Positions 1-7,480 of a stretch of 41,192 bases of DNA are shown here, piece by piece; positions within the stretch are counted from its first letter, which is position 1, and each line of letters opens with the position of its first letter. The notes under the pieces are model-generated. The model was given only the letters and a program-made list of their open reading frames with translations, was not told where the DNA came from and searched no databases. Source of the DNA: Acidobacteriota bacterium (GTDB lineage: Bacteria; Acidobacteriota; Blastocatellia; Pyrinomonadales; Pyrinomonadaceae); contig QHXQ01000059.1 in assembly GCA_003223935.1 (NCBI GenBank), positions 1-41,192 on the forward strand, written 5' to 3'. The position numbers were made by a program, and so were the translations under genes.

Positions 1-818
1 GGCATGTCCGACTTCTGTTGTTGAGTCGTCATGTTCTCCATCAACATGTCGGTCAGACGCGGCGCGTAATGCCCCAACGCGGAGAGCAGCTTGCCGCCCG
101 CGCCGACGAACACGTCGCGCTCTGGATGCTCGGCGCAATAGAGGATCGTTTCCGCGACCACGTCCGGCGCATAGAGCGGCGCGGGATTCTGCGGCTCGAC
201 CCCCAAGTAGTTTTTCGCGTGCTCTGTGTAGGGCGTATTGATCGCGCTCGGCTTGATGAGCGTTACACAGACGGGCGCGTTATCCATTTCGAGTTCCATG
301 CGCAGCGCATCGGTGAAGCCTTTGACGGCGTGCTTCGAGGCGCTGTACATGCCTTGCAACGCGATGGCGCGATCAGACAGAGTGCTGCCGATGTTGATGA
401 GCGCGCCGCCGCGCATGCGCAAGTATTCGCAAGCCACGCGCGAGCCATAGACGACGCCCCAGAAGTTCGTTTCAAACAACTGGCGCAAGTCCGTAAGCGG
501 CACGTCCATGAGCTTGCCATAGACAGACACGCCCGCGTTGTTCACCCAAGTATCGAAGCCGCCGAAGCGTTCGACGGCCGCGGTACTGATGCGCCGCACA
601 TCCGCTTCGCGCCCCACATCGGCGACAACGTGAATCGCTTCGCCGCCCGCGCTCTTGATCTCATCCGTCAATTGGCGCAAAGCCTCTTCGCTCCGCGCGG
701 CGAGCACCAAACGTGCGCCGCGTTTCGCGGCCATGCGTGCGGTCACCAGTCCGATGCCGCTCGACGCGCCGGTAATGACCATCACCTGCTCGTTCAATTT
801 TTTCAGTTGTACGTCCAT
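1..818 (-). CDS. SDR-family NAD(P)-dependent oxidoreductase (3' end outside window)
   Basis: This is a classical short-chain dehydrogenase/reductase that would reduce or oxidise a carbonyl/alcohol with NAD(P)H in the cytoplasm; the substrate cannot be read from sequence. The N-terminal Rossmann motif TGASSGIG lies at about residues 16-23, an NNAG motif follows near residue 90, and the catalytic pair is Y158 and K162 in YSASK. The start is the ATG at 818-816, which gives a normal short N-terminus before the first beta strand. The frame stays open to base 3, so the last residues and the stop lie outside the window. The visible 272 residues exceed the usual 250 for this fold, so a C-terminal extension exists. 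It lies downstream of the bshB1-like gene on the same strand, separated by a heptad hairpin. Family assignment is firm; specific function is unknown. Confidence 0.9.
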   Translation of the reverse strand, partial: MDVQLKKLNEQVMVITGASSGIGLVTARMAAKRGARLVLAARSEEALRQLTDEIKSAGGEAIHVVADVGREADVRRISTAAVERFGGFDTWVNNAGVSVYGKLMDVPLTDLRQLFETNFWGVVYGSRVACEYLRMRGGALINIGSTLSDRAIALQGMYSASKHAVKGFTDALRMELEMDNAPVCVTLIKPSAINTPYTEHAKNYLGVEPQNPAPLYAPDVVAETILYCAEHPERDVFVGAGGKLLSALGHYAPRLTDMLMENMTTQQQKSDM

Positions 819-946
819 TGCTTCCCTCCCTGACACGTTGCAGAAGTTTCGACCTTACACGGGGGCGAAAGCGTTTTGTTGGAGGAACTGAAGGGGGTTG
901 TACTGAGGAGATTCTAACCGCAGAGTCAAACAAAGAACAGTGACGA

Positions 947-1025
947 GGAAGCGGTCAGCCATCAGCTTTCAGCTAAAGACAAGAAGCTGAAGCTGATAGC
1001 TGACGGCTGATCGCTGACCACTTCC
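947..1025. repeat. Heptad inverted repeat (GCNNTCA type) after the bshB1 stop
   Basis: The left arm 947-974 contains GCGGTCA, GCCATCA and GCTTTCA in tandem. The right arm 991-1025 is the reverse complement of GTGGTCA, GCGATCA, GCCGTCA and GCTATCA. The unit is 7 bp with fixed G and TCA positions and variable middle bases. Read on the minus strand the array begins about 2 nt after the TAA of the gene at 1027-1773. It could fold as a long RNA hairpin; there is no clear U-tract. Confidence 0.8.
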
Positions 1026-1026
1026 T

Positions 1027-1773
1027 TTAAGAATAGATATTCATCGGCCGCATCAAGAGTGCTACGGGGTCGTCCACGTTGAGCGCCTCGCGGACGTAGA
1101 ACGGCTCGCCCGCCACAGTGCCGATGAGCGAGCCGTAGTAGCGCGCGCGCACTTCGATCTGCGCGAGAAAGTCTTTGGCGCTGATGCGCGTCTCAGGTTC
1201 ACTCACGCCCACACGATAGAACTGCGAAGCGTGCGCGCGAATCGCTTCCATCTTGCCCGCGAGAAAATCCGAAATATCAACGACGAACGACGGCACGACG
1301 AGCCGCGAATAGACCGCATGCGCGATCATCGGCATCGGAATCTGCGCGAGTCCCGCAGCTTCATCATAACGCCGCATGCTCGCCAGCCGCGCCGCTTCCC
1401 GCACAAGACGCGCAGTCGCCGCATGATCAGGATGCGGGTCGTCCCAATGAGAAGTAAACAGAACCTTCGGCTTGTGCGTGCGCAATACACGCACGAGCGC
1501 CGTGCGCGTCTCGTCCGTGACCATCACGTGCCCATCAGGCTGCTCAAGATTGAGCCGCACGTCGAGGCCCAGCACGCGCGCTGCCGCTTGCGCTTCCTCT
1601 GTGCGTTGTTCAGGTGTGCCGCGCGTGCCCATCTCGCCGCGCGTCGCATCAAGCACGCCCGTGCGATAACCTTGCGCCTTCAACTTGATGAGCGTACCCG
1701 CCATCGTCAACTCGGCATCGTCCGGATGCGAGAAGACGGCGAGCACGTCGAGTTCTATGTTCGTCTCGTTCAT
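1027..1773 (-). CDS. bshB1: PIG-L family deacetylase, BshB1-like (bacillithiol biosynthesis)
   Basis: This is a zinc-dependent N-acetylglucosamine deacetylase of the LmbE/PIG-L family. BshB1 members remove the acetyl group from GlcNAc-malate in bacillithiol synthesis. The zinc-binding motif SHPDDAE lies at residues 15-21, and the second histidine motif HPHPDHA-like (DDPHPDHAA) is in the middle of the protein. At 248 residues it matches BshB1, and the GEMGTRGTPEQR stretch is typical of that group. The ATG at 1773 is preceded by a good minus-strand promoter. It is divergent from the MBL hydrolase. No BshA or BshC gene is in the window, so the bacillithiol role is inferred from family resemblance; a mycothiol-type or other sugar deacetylase is the alternative. 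Confidence 0.85.
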   Translation of the reverse strand: MNETNIELDVLAVFSHPDDAELTMAGTLIKLKAQGYRTGVLDATRGEMGTRGTPEQRTEEAQAAARVLGLDVRLNLEQPDGHVMVTDETRTALVRVLRTHKPKVLFTSHWDDPHPDHAATARLVREAARLASMRRYDEAAGLAQIPMPMIAHAVYSRLVVPSFVVDISDFLAGKMEAIRAHASQFYRVGVSEPETRISAKDFLAQIEVRARYYGSLIGTVAGEPFYVREALNVDDPVALLMRPMNIYS

Positions 1774-1810
1774 GTCTCGTCAACTTGGATCGAGTTTCGC
1801 TCTGCTTGTG

Positions 1811-1839
1811 ATTTAACTAAACAGCGTGCGGCCGGTCAA
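1811..1839 (-). promoter_or_regulatory. bshB1: Probable sigma70-type promoter of the bshB1-like gene
   Basis: On the minus strand TTGACC (1839-1834) is separated by 17 bp from TTAAAT (1816-1811), close to the TTGACA/TATAAT consensus. It lies about 38 bp upstream of the ATG at 1773, leaving room for a short leader. Confidence 0.45.
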
Positions 1840-1947
1840 GCGAACAGATGGAGCGTGTGCTTCGCTAGTCATGAGTGCGAAGCAGTCGTTTGTTGACGCG
1901 CTGCTGTTGCGCTTGTTAGCCTGAACGCAAACGGAGGCAGCAACTCA

Positions 1948-2718
1948 ATGCAACTCGTCGTCCTCGGTTCGGGCACAAGCGTGCCGCATCCTGAGCGCGC
2001 GTCGGCCGCGCATTGGCTGCAAACTCGGAGCGGCACGCTGCTGCTTGATGTGAGCGCGGCGGCCGTTCATCGCATGGCTGAGGAGCGACTCGATTGGGTC
2101 AACTTGGACGCGATCTGGGTGAGCCATTTTCATCTCGATCACGTCGGCGGTCTCGCGCCGTTTCTTTTCGGCACCAAGTACGCGCCGCAGACGCAAGCGC
2201 GCCGCAAGCCGCTCACAGTTTACGGCCCGCACGGATTGGAAAAACTTTTCCGCGCCTTCGACGAAGCGAACAACTATGGACTGACGAAGCAACCCTTCCC
2301 GCTTGCGTTCAAAGAGGTCGCGCCGCACTCATCGTTTGAAATTCTGCCGGACTTGCGCGCCGAAACTTTTTCGACGCCGCACACGAGCGAAAGCCTTGCG
2401 CTCAAATTAACCGACGCGCATGGCGCATCGCTCGTCTTCACCTCAGACACAGGCGCAACGGACGCGCTCGCCGATTTTGCGCGCGGAGTTGATCTCTTCT
2501 TCATGGAATGCTCTTTCCGGCACGACAAACCAACTGAGACACATCTGGAACTCGCCGACGCGATGCGTCTCGCCACACGCGCCGCCCCGCGCCGCGTTCT
2601 GCTCGCGCATCTCTATCCGCAATGGGACGGCGTTGACCTCGCCGCCGAAGCGCAGAAACTTTGGCCGGGCGAGACCATCGCGGCTTACGATGGTCTGCGT
2701 CTGAACATAAGCGCGTAA
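1948..2718 (+). CDS. MBL-fold metallo-hydrolase, ribonuclease Z-like
   Basis: A 256-residue metallo-beta-lactamase-fold hydrolase. The signature H60-F-H-L-D64-H65 provides the two-zinc site. Later metal ligands are probably the His in TPHTSES, the Asp in FTSDTGATD and the His in LLAHLYP. The opening GSGTSVPHPER resembles RNase Z and related phosphodiesterases, where a GTG loop precedes the beta strand. It lacks an obvious long exosite insertion, so it may be a general phosphodiesterase rather than the tRNA 3'-end nuclease. The ATG at 1948 has a GGAGG at 1932-1936, about 11 nt upstream. It faces the ABC permease convergently, with a long purine-rich inverted repeat between the stops. Confidence 0.88.
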   Translation: MQLVVLGSGTSVPHPERASAAHWLQTRSGTLLLDVSAAAVHRMAEERLDWVNLDAIWVSHFHLDHVGGLAPFLFGTKYAPQTQARRKPLTVYGPHGLEKLFRAFDEANNYGLTKQPFPLAFKEVAPHSSFEILPDLRAETFSTPHTSESLALKLTDAHGASLVFTSDTGATDALADFARGVDLFFMECSFRHDKPTETHLELADAMRLATRAAPRRVLLAHLYPQWDGVDLAAEAQKLWPGETIAAYDGLRLNISA

Positions 2719-2826
2719 GAAAAAGGGGTACAAGGGGAAGAGGGGAAAAGGGAAAAAGGGAAAGAGCTATGCTGGTTTTATCTTTCCTTTTCCCTTTTCC
2801 CCTCTTCCCCTTGTACCCCTTCCTCA
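2719..2826. repeat. Long purine/pyrimidine inverted repeat between convergent genes
   Basis: The left arm (2719-2765) is almost pure purine, a run of AGGGGAAA-like units. The right arm (2781-2826) is its near-perfect complement over about 45 bp, with a 15-nt loop. The left arm begins directly after the TAA of the MBL gene and the right arm reaches the TGA of the minus-strand permease, so the element fills the whole space between two stops. It could terminate both transcripts, or form H-DNA because the strand asymmetry is extreme. Confidence 0.85.
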
Positions 2827-4122
2827 TCCTAGCTGCTTTCTAAATCGCCATGCGCTGATGCCGACGAGTAGGACGGCGAAGGCGAGCAGGGCGAGAAAGT
2901 TTGGATAGAGTTCCGACAGCCCCGTGCCTTTGAGCATGACGCCGCGCGAGATCATGGCGAAGTGGCGAATGGGATTTATGAGCGTGAACTGTTGCAGCCA
3001 CTTGGGCATGCCTTCAAGCGGCGTGGTCGCGCCCGCGAGCATCGCGAGCGGTGGGTTGACGAAGAAGGCCATCAGTTGCGCCTGTTGCTGCGAGCGCGTG
3101 AAGGTGGCGAGCATTGTGCCGATGCCGATGCCTGCGAGCACGCACAATGCGCCCGCGCAAAAGAGCAGGATCATACTGCCGCGCACAGGCACACCGAAGA
3201 CCACACGCCCGACCGTGATCGCCAACAACACGTCGCCGCAAAGCAACAAGAAGAGCGGCGCGATCTTCGCCGTGATGATCTCGCTCGCCTCTGCGGGCGT
3301 CATCAATAACTGCTCAATCGTCCCGATCTCTTTCTCTCTGACCATCGAAGCCGATGCGACAATCGAGCCGTTTAAGACGAGCAACGTGCCGAGCGTGCCC
3401 GTTACGATGAACCACGAATTGAGCAAGCCCGGATTGTAGAGCAGCGTAATATGCGGCGTGACCGACGCCCGTGCGAGCGGCGACTGTGCGACATTCAGTG
3501 TGACGGCCGGCGCGGTTGAAGTTGTCGAAGTTATCTGCGCTGTCGCCGTCTGTCCTTGTGCGCTTTGATTCTGCGCATCGGCGCTCGGCGCATCAGTCGC
3601 GCTCGTGGCTGGTGTTGGCGTCGGCTGTTCCATCACCGGCGGCGGAGTTGCGCGTGCGATCTTTTGATTGAGCGCATTGATGACGCGCCCGGCGTAGCCG
3701 CTCGCAATCGCGGCCGTGTTCGAGTTGACCGCATCAAAGAGCAGTTGCACTTCGGCCGTTATATGCCACGCGCGCTTGCGTGCATAGTCAACCGGAATGA
3801 CCAAGCCCACGTCCAAGTCGCCGCGACTCAAAGCCGCGCCCATCTCATCAACGGATGCGAACTGCCCCGTCACCTCAAACGATTGACTTTCGACAAACGC
3901 CGACACAAGTTCACGACTCTCCGCCGTGCGACTCGCATCCACCACGCCCAGACGCAAGTGTGTGACCTGCGGATTCAACGCGAAGCCGAACAGGATCAAC
4001 TGCAACGTCGGCGGGATGACGAGCGAGACAAGCAGCCGCCGATTGCGCGCGATCTGTCGTAGCTCTTTCAACGCCAACGGCCAGAAGCGCGCGCTGAAGA
4101 TTGAGCCAAATCGTTCCTTCAT
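2824..4122 (-). CDS. ABC-2 type exporter permease (YbhR-like), with Pro/Thr/Gln-rich insert
   Basis: An integral membrane subunit of an ABC-2 exporter. There is an N-terminal membrane segment (LLVSLVIPPTLQLILFGFAL), a long extracytoplasmic region, then about five C-terminal segments including GTLGTLLVLNGSIVASASM and the family motif MVREKEIGTIEQLLMTP. I start it at the ATG 4122, which overlaps the TGA of the upstream permease as ATGA and gives 432 residues; a longer reading from 4155 would overlap more and add a hydrophilic leader. The extracytoplasmic region carries an unusual low-complexity stretch rich in P, T, Q, A and S at roughly residues 159-210. It is the last gene of the export operon. 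Confidence 0.9.
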   Translation of the reverse strand: MKERFGSIFSARFWPLALKELRQIARNRRLLVSLVIPPTLQLILFGFALNPQVTHLRLGVVDASRTAESRELVSAFVESQSFEVTGQFASVDEMGAALSRGDLDVGLVIPVDYARKRAWHITAEVQLLFDAVNSNTAAIASGYAGRVINALNQKIARATPPPVMEQPTPTPATSATDAPSADAQNQSAQGQTATAQITSTTSTAPAVTLNVAQSPLARASVTPHITLLYNPGLLNSWFIVTGTLGTLLVLNGSIVASASMVREKEIGTIEQLLMTPAEASEIITAKIAPLFLLLCGDVLLAITVGRVVFGVPVRGSMILLFCAGALCVLAGIGIGTMLATFTRSQQQAQLMAFFVNPPLAMLAGATTPLEGMPKWLQQFTLINPIRHFAMISRGVMLKGTGLSELYPNFLALLAFAVLLVGISAWRFRKQLG

Positions 4123-5225
4123 GCGTTCACCTGCATGCGTCGCATCGTGCGCCAAGCATTGAGAAAGAAGAATAGGCCAAGCACGGTCAACATCACGGGC
4201 GCGTACCAGACGCCCGCCCAGCCGCCGCCGCGCACGAAGGCATCACGCGTGACCTCTATGTAGTAGCGCGCGGGCACGATGTTCGCCACCCAACGGATCG
4301 AGGCCGGAATGTTCGTCACCGGAAAGATGAAACCCGACATTAGAAACGACATTAGGAAGCCGACGAGCGCCACAGCCTGAATCGCCGCCGCTTGATTCGG
4401 GATCGCCGCGCCGATCATCACGCCGAAGCTGACGGTGCAGAGCAGATAACAGACGGTGCTGACCAGTAGCGGCGTCGGGTCGCCCGCGATGCGCAGGCCA
4501 AAGAGCGTCATCCCCATGATCATCAACAGCGCCCACTCGGCTATGGCAATCGTGAAATACGCGAACACCTTACCGAGCAAAAACTCATGCGCCGTGATGC
4601 TTGAGACATAGACTTGCAGGATCGTCTTCTGCTCGCCCTCGCGCGACATCGCCAGGGCTGCTAAGAGCGGCGGGAACAACGCCAGCCCGACCGCGAGCAC
4701 ACCGGGGCCGATGAACTTCTGCGACTCGCGGCCCGGGTTGTACCAGAGTCGCATCTCGGCTCTGATCGGCGGCGCAAAACCTGCGGGACGCAAGCCGAGC
4801 ATGAACGTCTGCGTCAGCGCCGCCATCGTGCCGCGCATGATGTTCGCGGTGTTGGCGTCGGTCGCGTCCACGAGGATTTGCACGTCTGTGTTCTGCCCGC
4901 GCTCAAGATCGCGCTCGAAGTGTTCAGGGATAATGATCGCCGCGCGTGCGATGCCGCGATCCAATGCTTCGTCCGGCTGCATCGTCGGCGGCAGACTGAC
5001 AACGCGAAACGTCAACGAAGCGCGAAACACATCCACGAACCGACGCGACAGCGGCGTGCCGTCCAAGTCCTGCACGACGATGGGCAGATCGGTCACCGTC
5101 AGAGAGATCGCCGTGCCTAAGAGCGCCATCAAGATGAGCGGCAACACGAGCGCCAACGCAACCGTCAAACGGTCGCGGAACAACTGCGTCAACTCCTTGC
5201 GCGCCTGTGCGATGATTCTTCTCAT
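4119..5225 (-). CDS. ABC-2 type exporter permease (YbhS-like)
   Basis: A 368-residue ABC-2 permease. One N-terminal transmembrane helix (ALALVLPLILMALLGTAISL) precedes a large periplasmic domain, then a block of five helices holds the cytoplasmic motif SREGEQKTILQVYVSS. That motif corresponds to the coupling region of NatB/YbhS-type proteins. The start ATG at 5225 is 10 nt after the ATPase stop, and the stop overlaps the next permease start by 4 nt, so translational coupling is likely. Together with its neighbour it would form the membrane pore of a YbhF-S-R-like efflux pump. Confidence 0.92.
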   Translation of the reverse strand: MRRIIAQARKELTQLFRDRLTVALALVLPLILMALLGTAISLTVTDLPIVVQDLDGTPLSRRFVDVFRASLTFRVVSLPPTMQPDEALDRGIARAAIIIPEHFERDLERGQNTDVQILVDATDANTANIMRGTMAALTQTFMLGLRPAGFAPPIRAEMRLWYNPGRESQKFIGPGVLAVGLALFPPLLAALAMSREGEQKTILQVYVSSITAHEFLLGKVFAYFTIAIAEWALLMIMGMTLFGLRIAGDPTPLLVSTVCYLLCTVSFGVMIGAAIPNQAAAIQAVALVGFLMSFLMSGFIFPVTNIPASIRWVANIVPARYYIEVTRDAFVRGGGWAGVWYAPVMLTVLGLFFFLNAWRTMRRMQVNA

Positions 5226-5235
5226 GAGTTAAAAA

Positions 5236-7230
5236 TTATTCTTCGGCCGCCAATCCTTGCTGACGTGCTTTCTCGACAACAACGATGAATACGTCTTCGA
5301 GCGAATAGTCCTCTTCGTAAGCTTTGCTCACGTTGATGCCTTCGCGTTTAAGTCGCGCTGTGATGTTCTTGATGCCTGTCTGCGCGTCTTCGTCAATGAT
5401 GACATGCAGGCGGTCGCCGAAGAGCGAGACGCGCCAGCGATCCATCTCGGCTTTCAAGACGTTGGCTGCGCGTTGCGGCTCGCTCGTCAATAGTTCGATG
5501 AGGTGGCCGCCTTGCGCGGCCTTGATGCCGGTCGGTGTACCTTCGGCGACGAGTTCGCCCGCGACCATCATGCCGAGCCGGTTGCACTGTTCGGCTTCTT
5601 CAAGATAGTGCGTCGTCACGAGCACCGCCACGCCGCGATCAGCGAAGGCGTTGATCATGCGCCAGAAGGCGCGGCGCGCGAGCGGGTCAACGCCCGATGT
5701 CGGTTCGTCAAGAAAGAGCACCGACGGTTCATGCATCACGGCCGCGCCGAAAGCGACGCGCTGTTTCCAGCCGCCGGGCAAGCTGCCCGTGAGCAGGGCA
5801 CCGCGCCCTTTGAGACCTGAAAATTCAAGCACCCATCTCTTTTTTTCTGCGCGTTCGCGGCGCGGCACTTGATAGACGCCCGCGAAGAATTCCAGATTCT
5901 CGTCAATCGTCAGATCGTCGTAGAGCGAAAACTTCTGCGACATGTAACCGATGCGTTGGCGCACGAAACTTGAACGCACATGCCCGCGCTCGCCTGCGAG
6001 TTCAACTTCGCCTGCGGTTGGTTCGAGCAGTCCGCAGAGCATCTTGATCGTCGTCGTCTTGCCCGCGCCGTTTGCGCCGAGCAGGCCATAGACTTCGCCG
6101 TAGCGGATTTCGAGGTTGATGTCCTTCACGGCTTGGAAGTCGCCAAACTCTTTGCGCAGATCGGATGCGCCGATGGCGATTACGTCACTCTCTCTTTTTC
6201 TAAACTCGCGCGCCTGTGGAAACGGCGGCGTGCGCGCCTCGCTGCCAAGCCGACGCAGCAACGCGACGAAAGAATTTTCCAACGTTGGCGGCATCGCGCG
6301 CATCGCGCGCGGTTCGATGCCTTGCGCTGCGAGTGCTTCGCGTGTGATCTCTTCACCCTGTTTTGGATCGCGCACCATCACGTCGAGCCGGTCGCCGAAG
6401 CGTTGCACGTCGTCGAGACCTTGCGTGTCGAGCAGCACGTCTTCGGCGCGACGCAGATCGTCGGCTTGCACTTCGAGCCGTTCGAGACCGAGATTTTTTC
6501 TCAACTCTGCGGGCGTGCCGCGCTCATGTATCTCGCCTTCGTACATCAACGCGACGCGATGGCAGCGTTCGGCTTCGTCGAGGTACGGCGTGGCGACGAC
6601 TATCGTCATGCCTTCAGACGAGAGATTGGCGAGCGTGTCCCAAAACTCGCGGCGCGAGACCGGATCGACGCCGGTCGTCGGCTCATCGAGCAACAAAATT
6701 TTTGGTTCAGCGATGAGCGCGCACGCGAGCGCGAGTTTCTGTTTCATGCCGCCGCTCAAGCGGCCGGCGAGCCGATCCTTGAAGCGGTGCATGTCGAACA
6801 TGCGCAGGTAGCGGTCGCCGCGCTCTTCGATCTCTTCATTGGGCAGCAGACGCAACTCGCCCATGTAGCGCAGGTTTTCGCGCGCGCTCAAATCTTGATA
6901 GAGACTGAAGGCTTGCGTGAGATAGCCGACGTAAGAACGCGCATCGCGGGCCGGGCGACCGAACATCTCGGCCGTGCCGGCAGATTGCGGCATCACGCCG
7001 CCGAGGATTTGAAACGTCGAAGTCTTGCCCGCGCCGTCCGGCCCGATGAGACCGAAAATCTCGCCCGCGCACACGTCCAAGTCAATCCCCTTGACCGCTT
7101 CGAGCGCGCCGTAGGTCTTGCGCAAACCGCGCACGCGGATCGCCACGTCGCCTGTGTTTGCGGCGACGCCCGTGCGCGGTGCGCAAGGCGCAGCGTCGGC
7201 GGCTTGGCTTGTCTCCTGCGTGGCACTCAT
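5236..7230 (-). CDS. ABC exporter ATPase with two fused nucleotide-binding domains (YbhF-like)
   Basis: It energises the two ABC-2 permeases that follow. NBD1 (about residues 30-270, numbered from a possible upstream TTG at 7245) has Walker A GPDGAGKTS, signature LSGGMKQ and Walker B ILLLDEP. NBD2 (about 355-600) has Walker A GANGAGKTT, signature LPGGWKQ and Walker B VLFLDEP followed by TSGVDP. NBD1 has proline where the switch histidine is expected (VVATPYLDEAE), while NBD2 keeps it (VTTHYLEEAE). So one composite ATP site should be degenerate and the other canonical. I prefer the ATG at 7230 (664 aa). The tandem NBD architecture is that of YbhF/RbbA-type proteins. It is 10 nt upstream of the first permease; the spacer on its 5' side contains a composite repeat. 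Confidence 0.92.
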   Translation of the reverse strand: MSATQETSQAADAAPCAPRTGVAANTGDVAIRVRGLRKTYGALEAVKGIDLDVCAGEIFGLIGPDGAGKTSTFQILGGVMPQSAGTAEMFGRPARDARSYVGYLTQAFSLYQDLSARENLRYMGELRLLPNEEIEERGDRYLRMFDMHRFKDRLAGRLSGGMKQKLALACALIAEPKILLLDEPTTGVDPVSRREFWDTLANLSSEGMTIVVATPYLDEAERCHRVALMYEGEIHERGTPAELRKNLGLERLEVQADDLRRAEDVLLDTQGLDDVQRFGDRLDVMVRDPKQGEEITREALAAQGIEPRAMRAMPPTLENSFVALLRRLGSEARTPPFPQAREFRKRESDVIAIGASDLRKEFGDFQAVKDINLEIRYGEVYGLLGANGAGKTTTIKMLCGLLEPTAGEVELAGERGHVRSSFVRQRIGYMSQKFSLYDDLTIDENLEFFAGVYQVPRRERAEKKRWVLEFSGLKGRGALLTGSLPGGWKQRVAFGAAVMHEPSVLFLDEPTSGVDPLARRAFWRMINAFADRGVAVLVTTHYLEEAEQCNRLGMMVAGELVAEGTPTGIKAAQGGHLIELLTSEPQRAANVLKAEMDRWRVSLFGDRLHVIIDEDAQTGIKNITARLKREGINVSKAYEEDYSLEDVFIVVVEKARQQGLAAEE

Positions 7231-7251
7231 CGAATCGGTGCGCAATCTAAG

Positions 7252-7442
7252 CCCCGTCAGGGGCGATTGAATTTAGCCCAGCACTTTAGTGCTGGGAACA
7301 GATCGTTAAAAATATCGGCGTCCCGTAGGGACGCTTGAAGTGCTGTGCATGTGTGGTTCAAGCGTCCCTACGGGACGCCCAATTAAAACCAATTGCTTAC
7401 CCAGCACTGAAGCTGGGCTAATTTCATGTCGTCCCTGACGGG
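7252..7442. repeat. Composite nested inverted repeat (REP/BIME-like)
   Basis: Three levels of symmetry are visible. The outer ends CCCGTCAGGG (7253-7262) and CCCTGACGGG (7433-7442) are complementary and continue inward through TTAGCCCAGC-type arms that each hold their own hairpin (CCAGCACTttAGTGCTGG type). The core is a perfect 23-bp inverted pair, 7317-7339 and 7357-7379, with a 17-nt loop. Each core arm is itself a small palindrome, CGTCCC-gta-GGGACG. The GTCCCTACGGGAC style resembles REP elements mobilised by RAYT transposases; no transposase is present here, so the element would be non-autonomous. Confidence 0.85.
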
Positions 7443-7480
7443 ACGAAAACAAGAGAGCCAATCTGCAATGCTGGATTGAC

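Noticed and set aside
5980..7338. 452-codon plus-strand open frame antisense to the ATPase gene
   Set aside because: Biased Arg/Ala composition with no family resemblance, no SD, and the opposite frame encodes a clear double-NBD ATPase. It is a GC-rich shadow.
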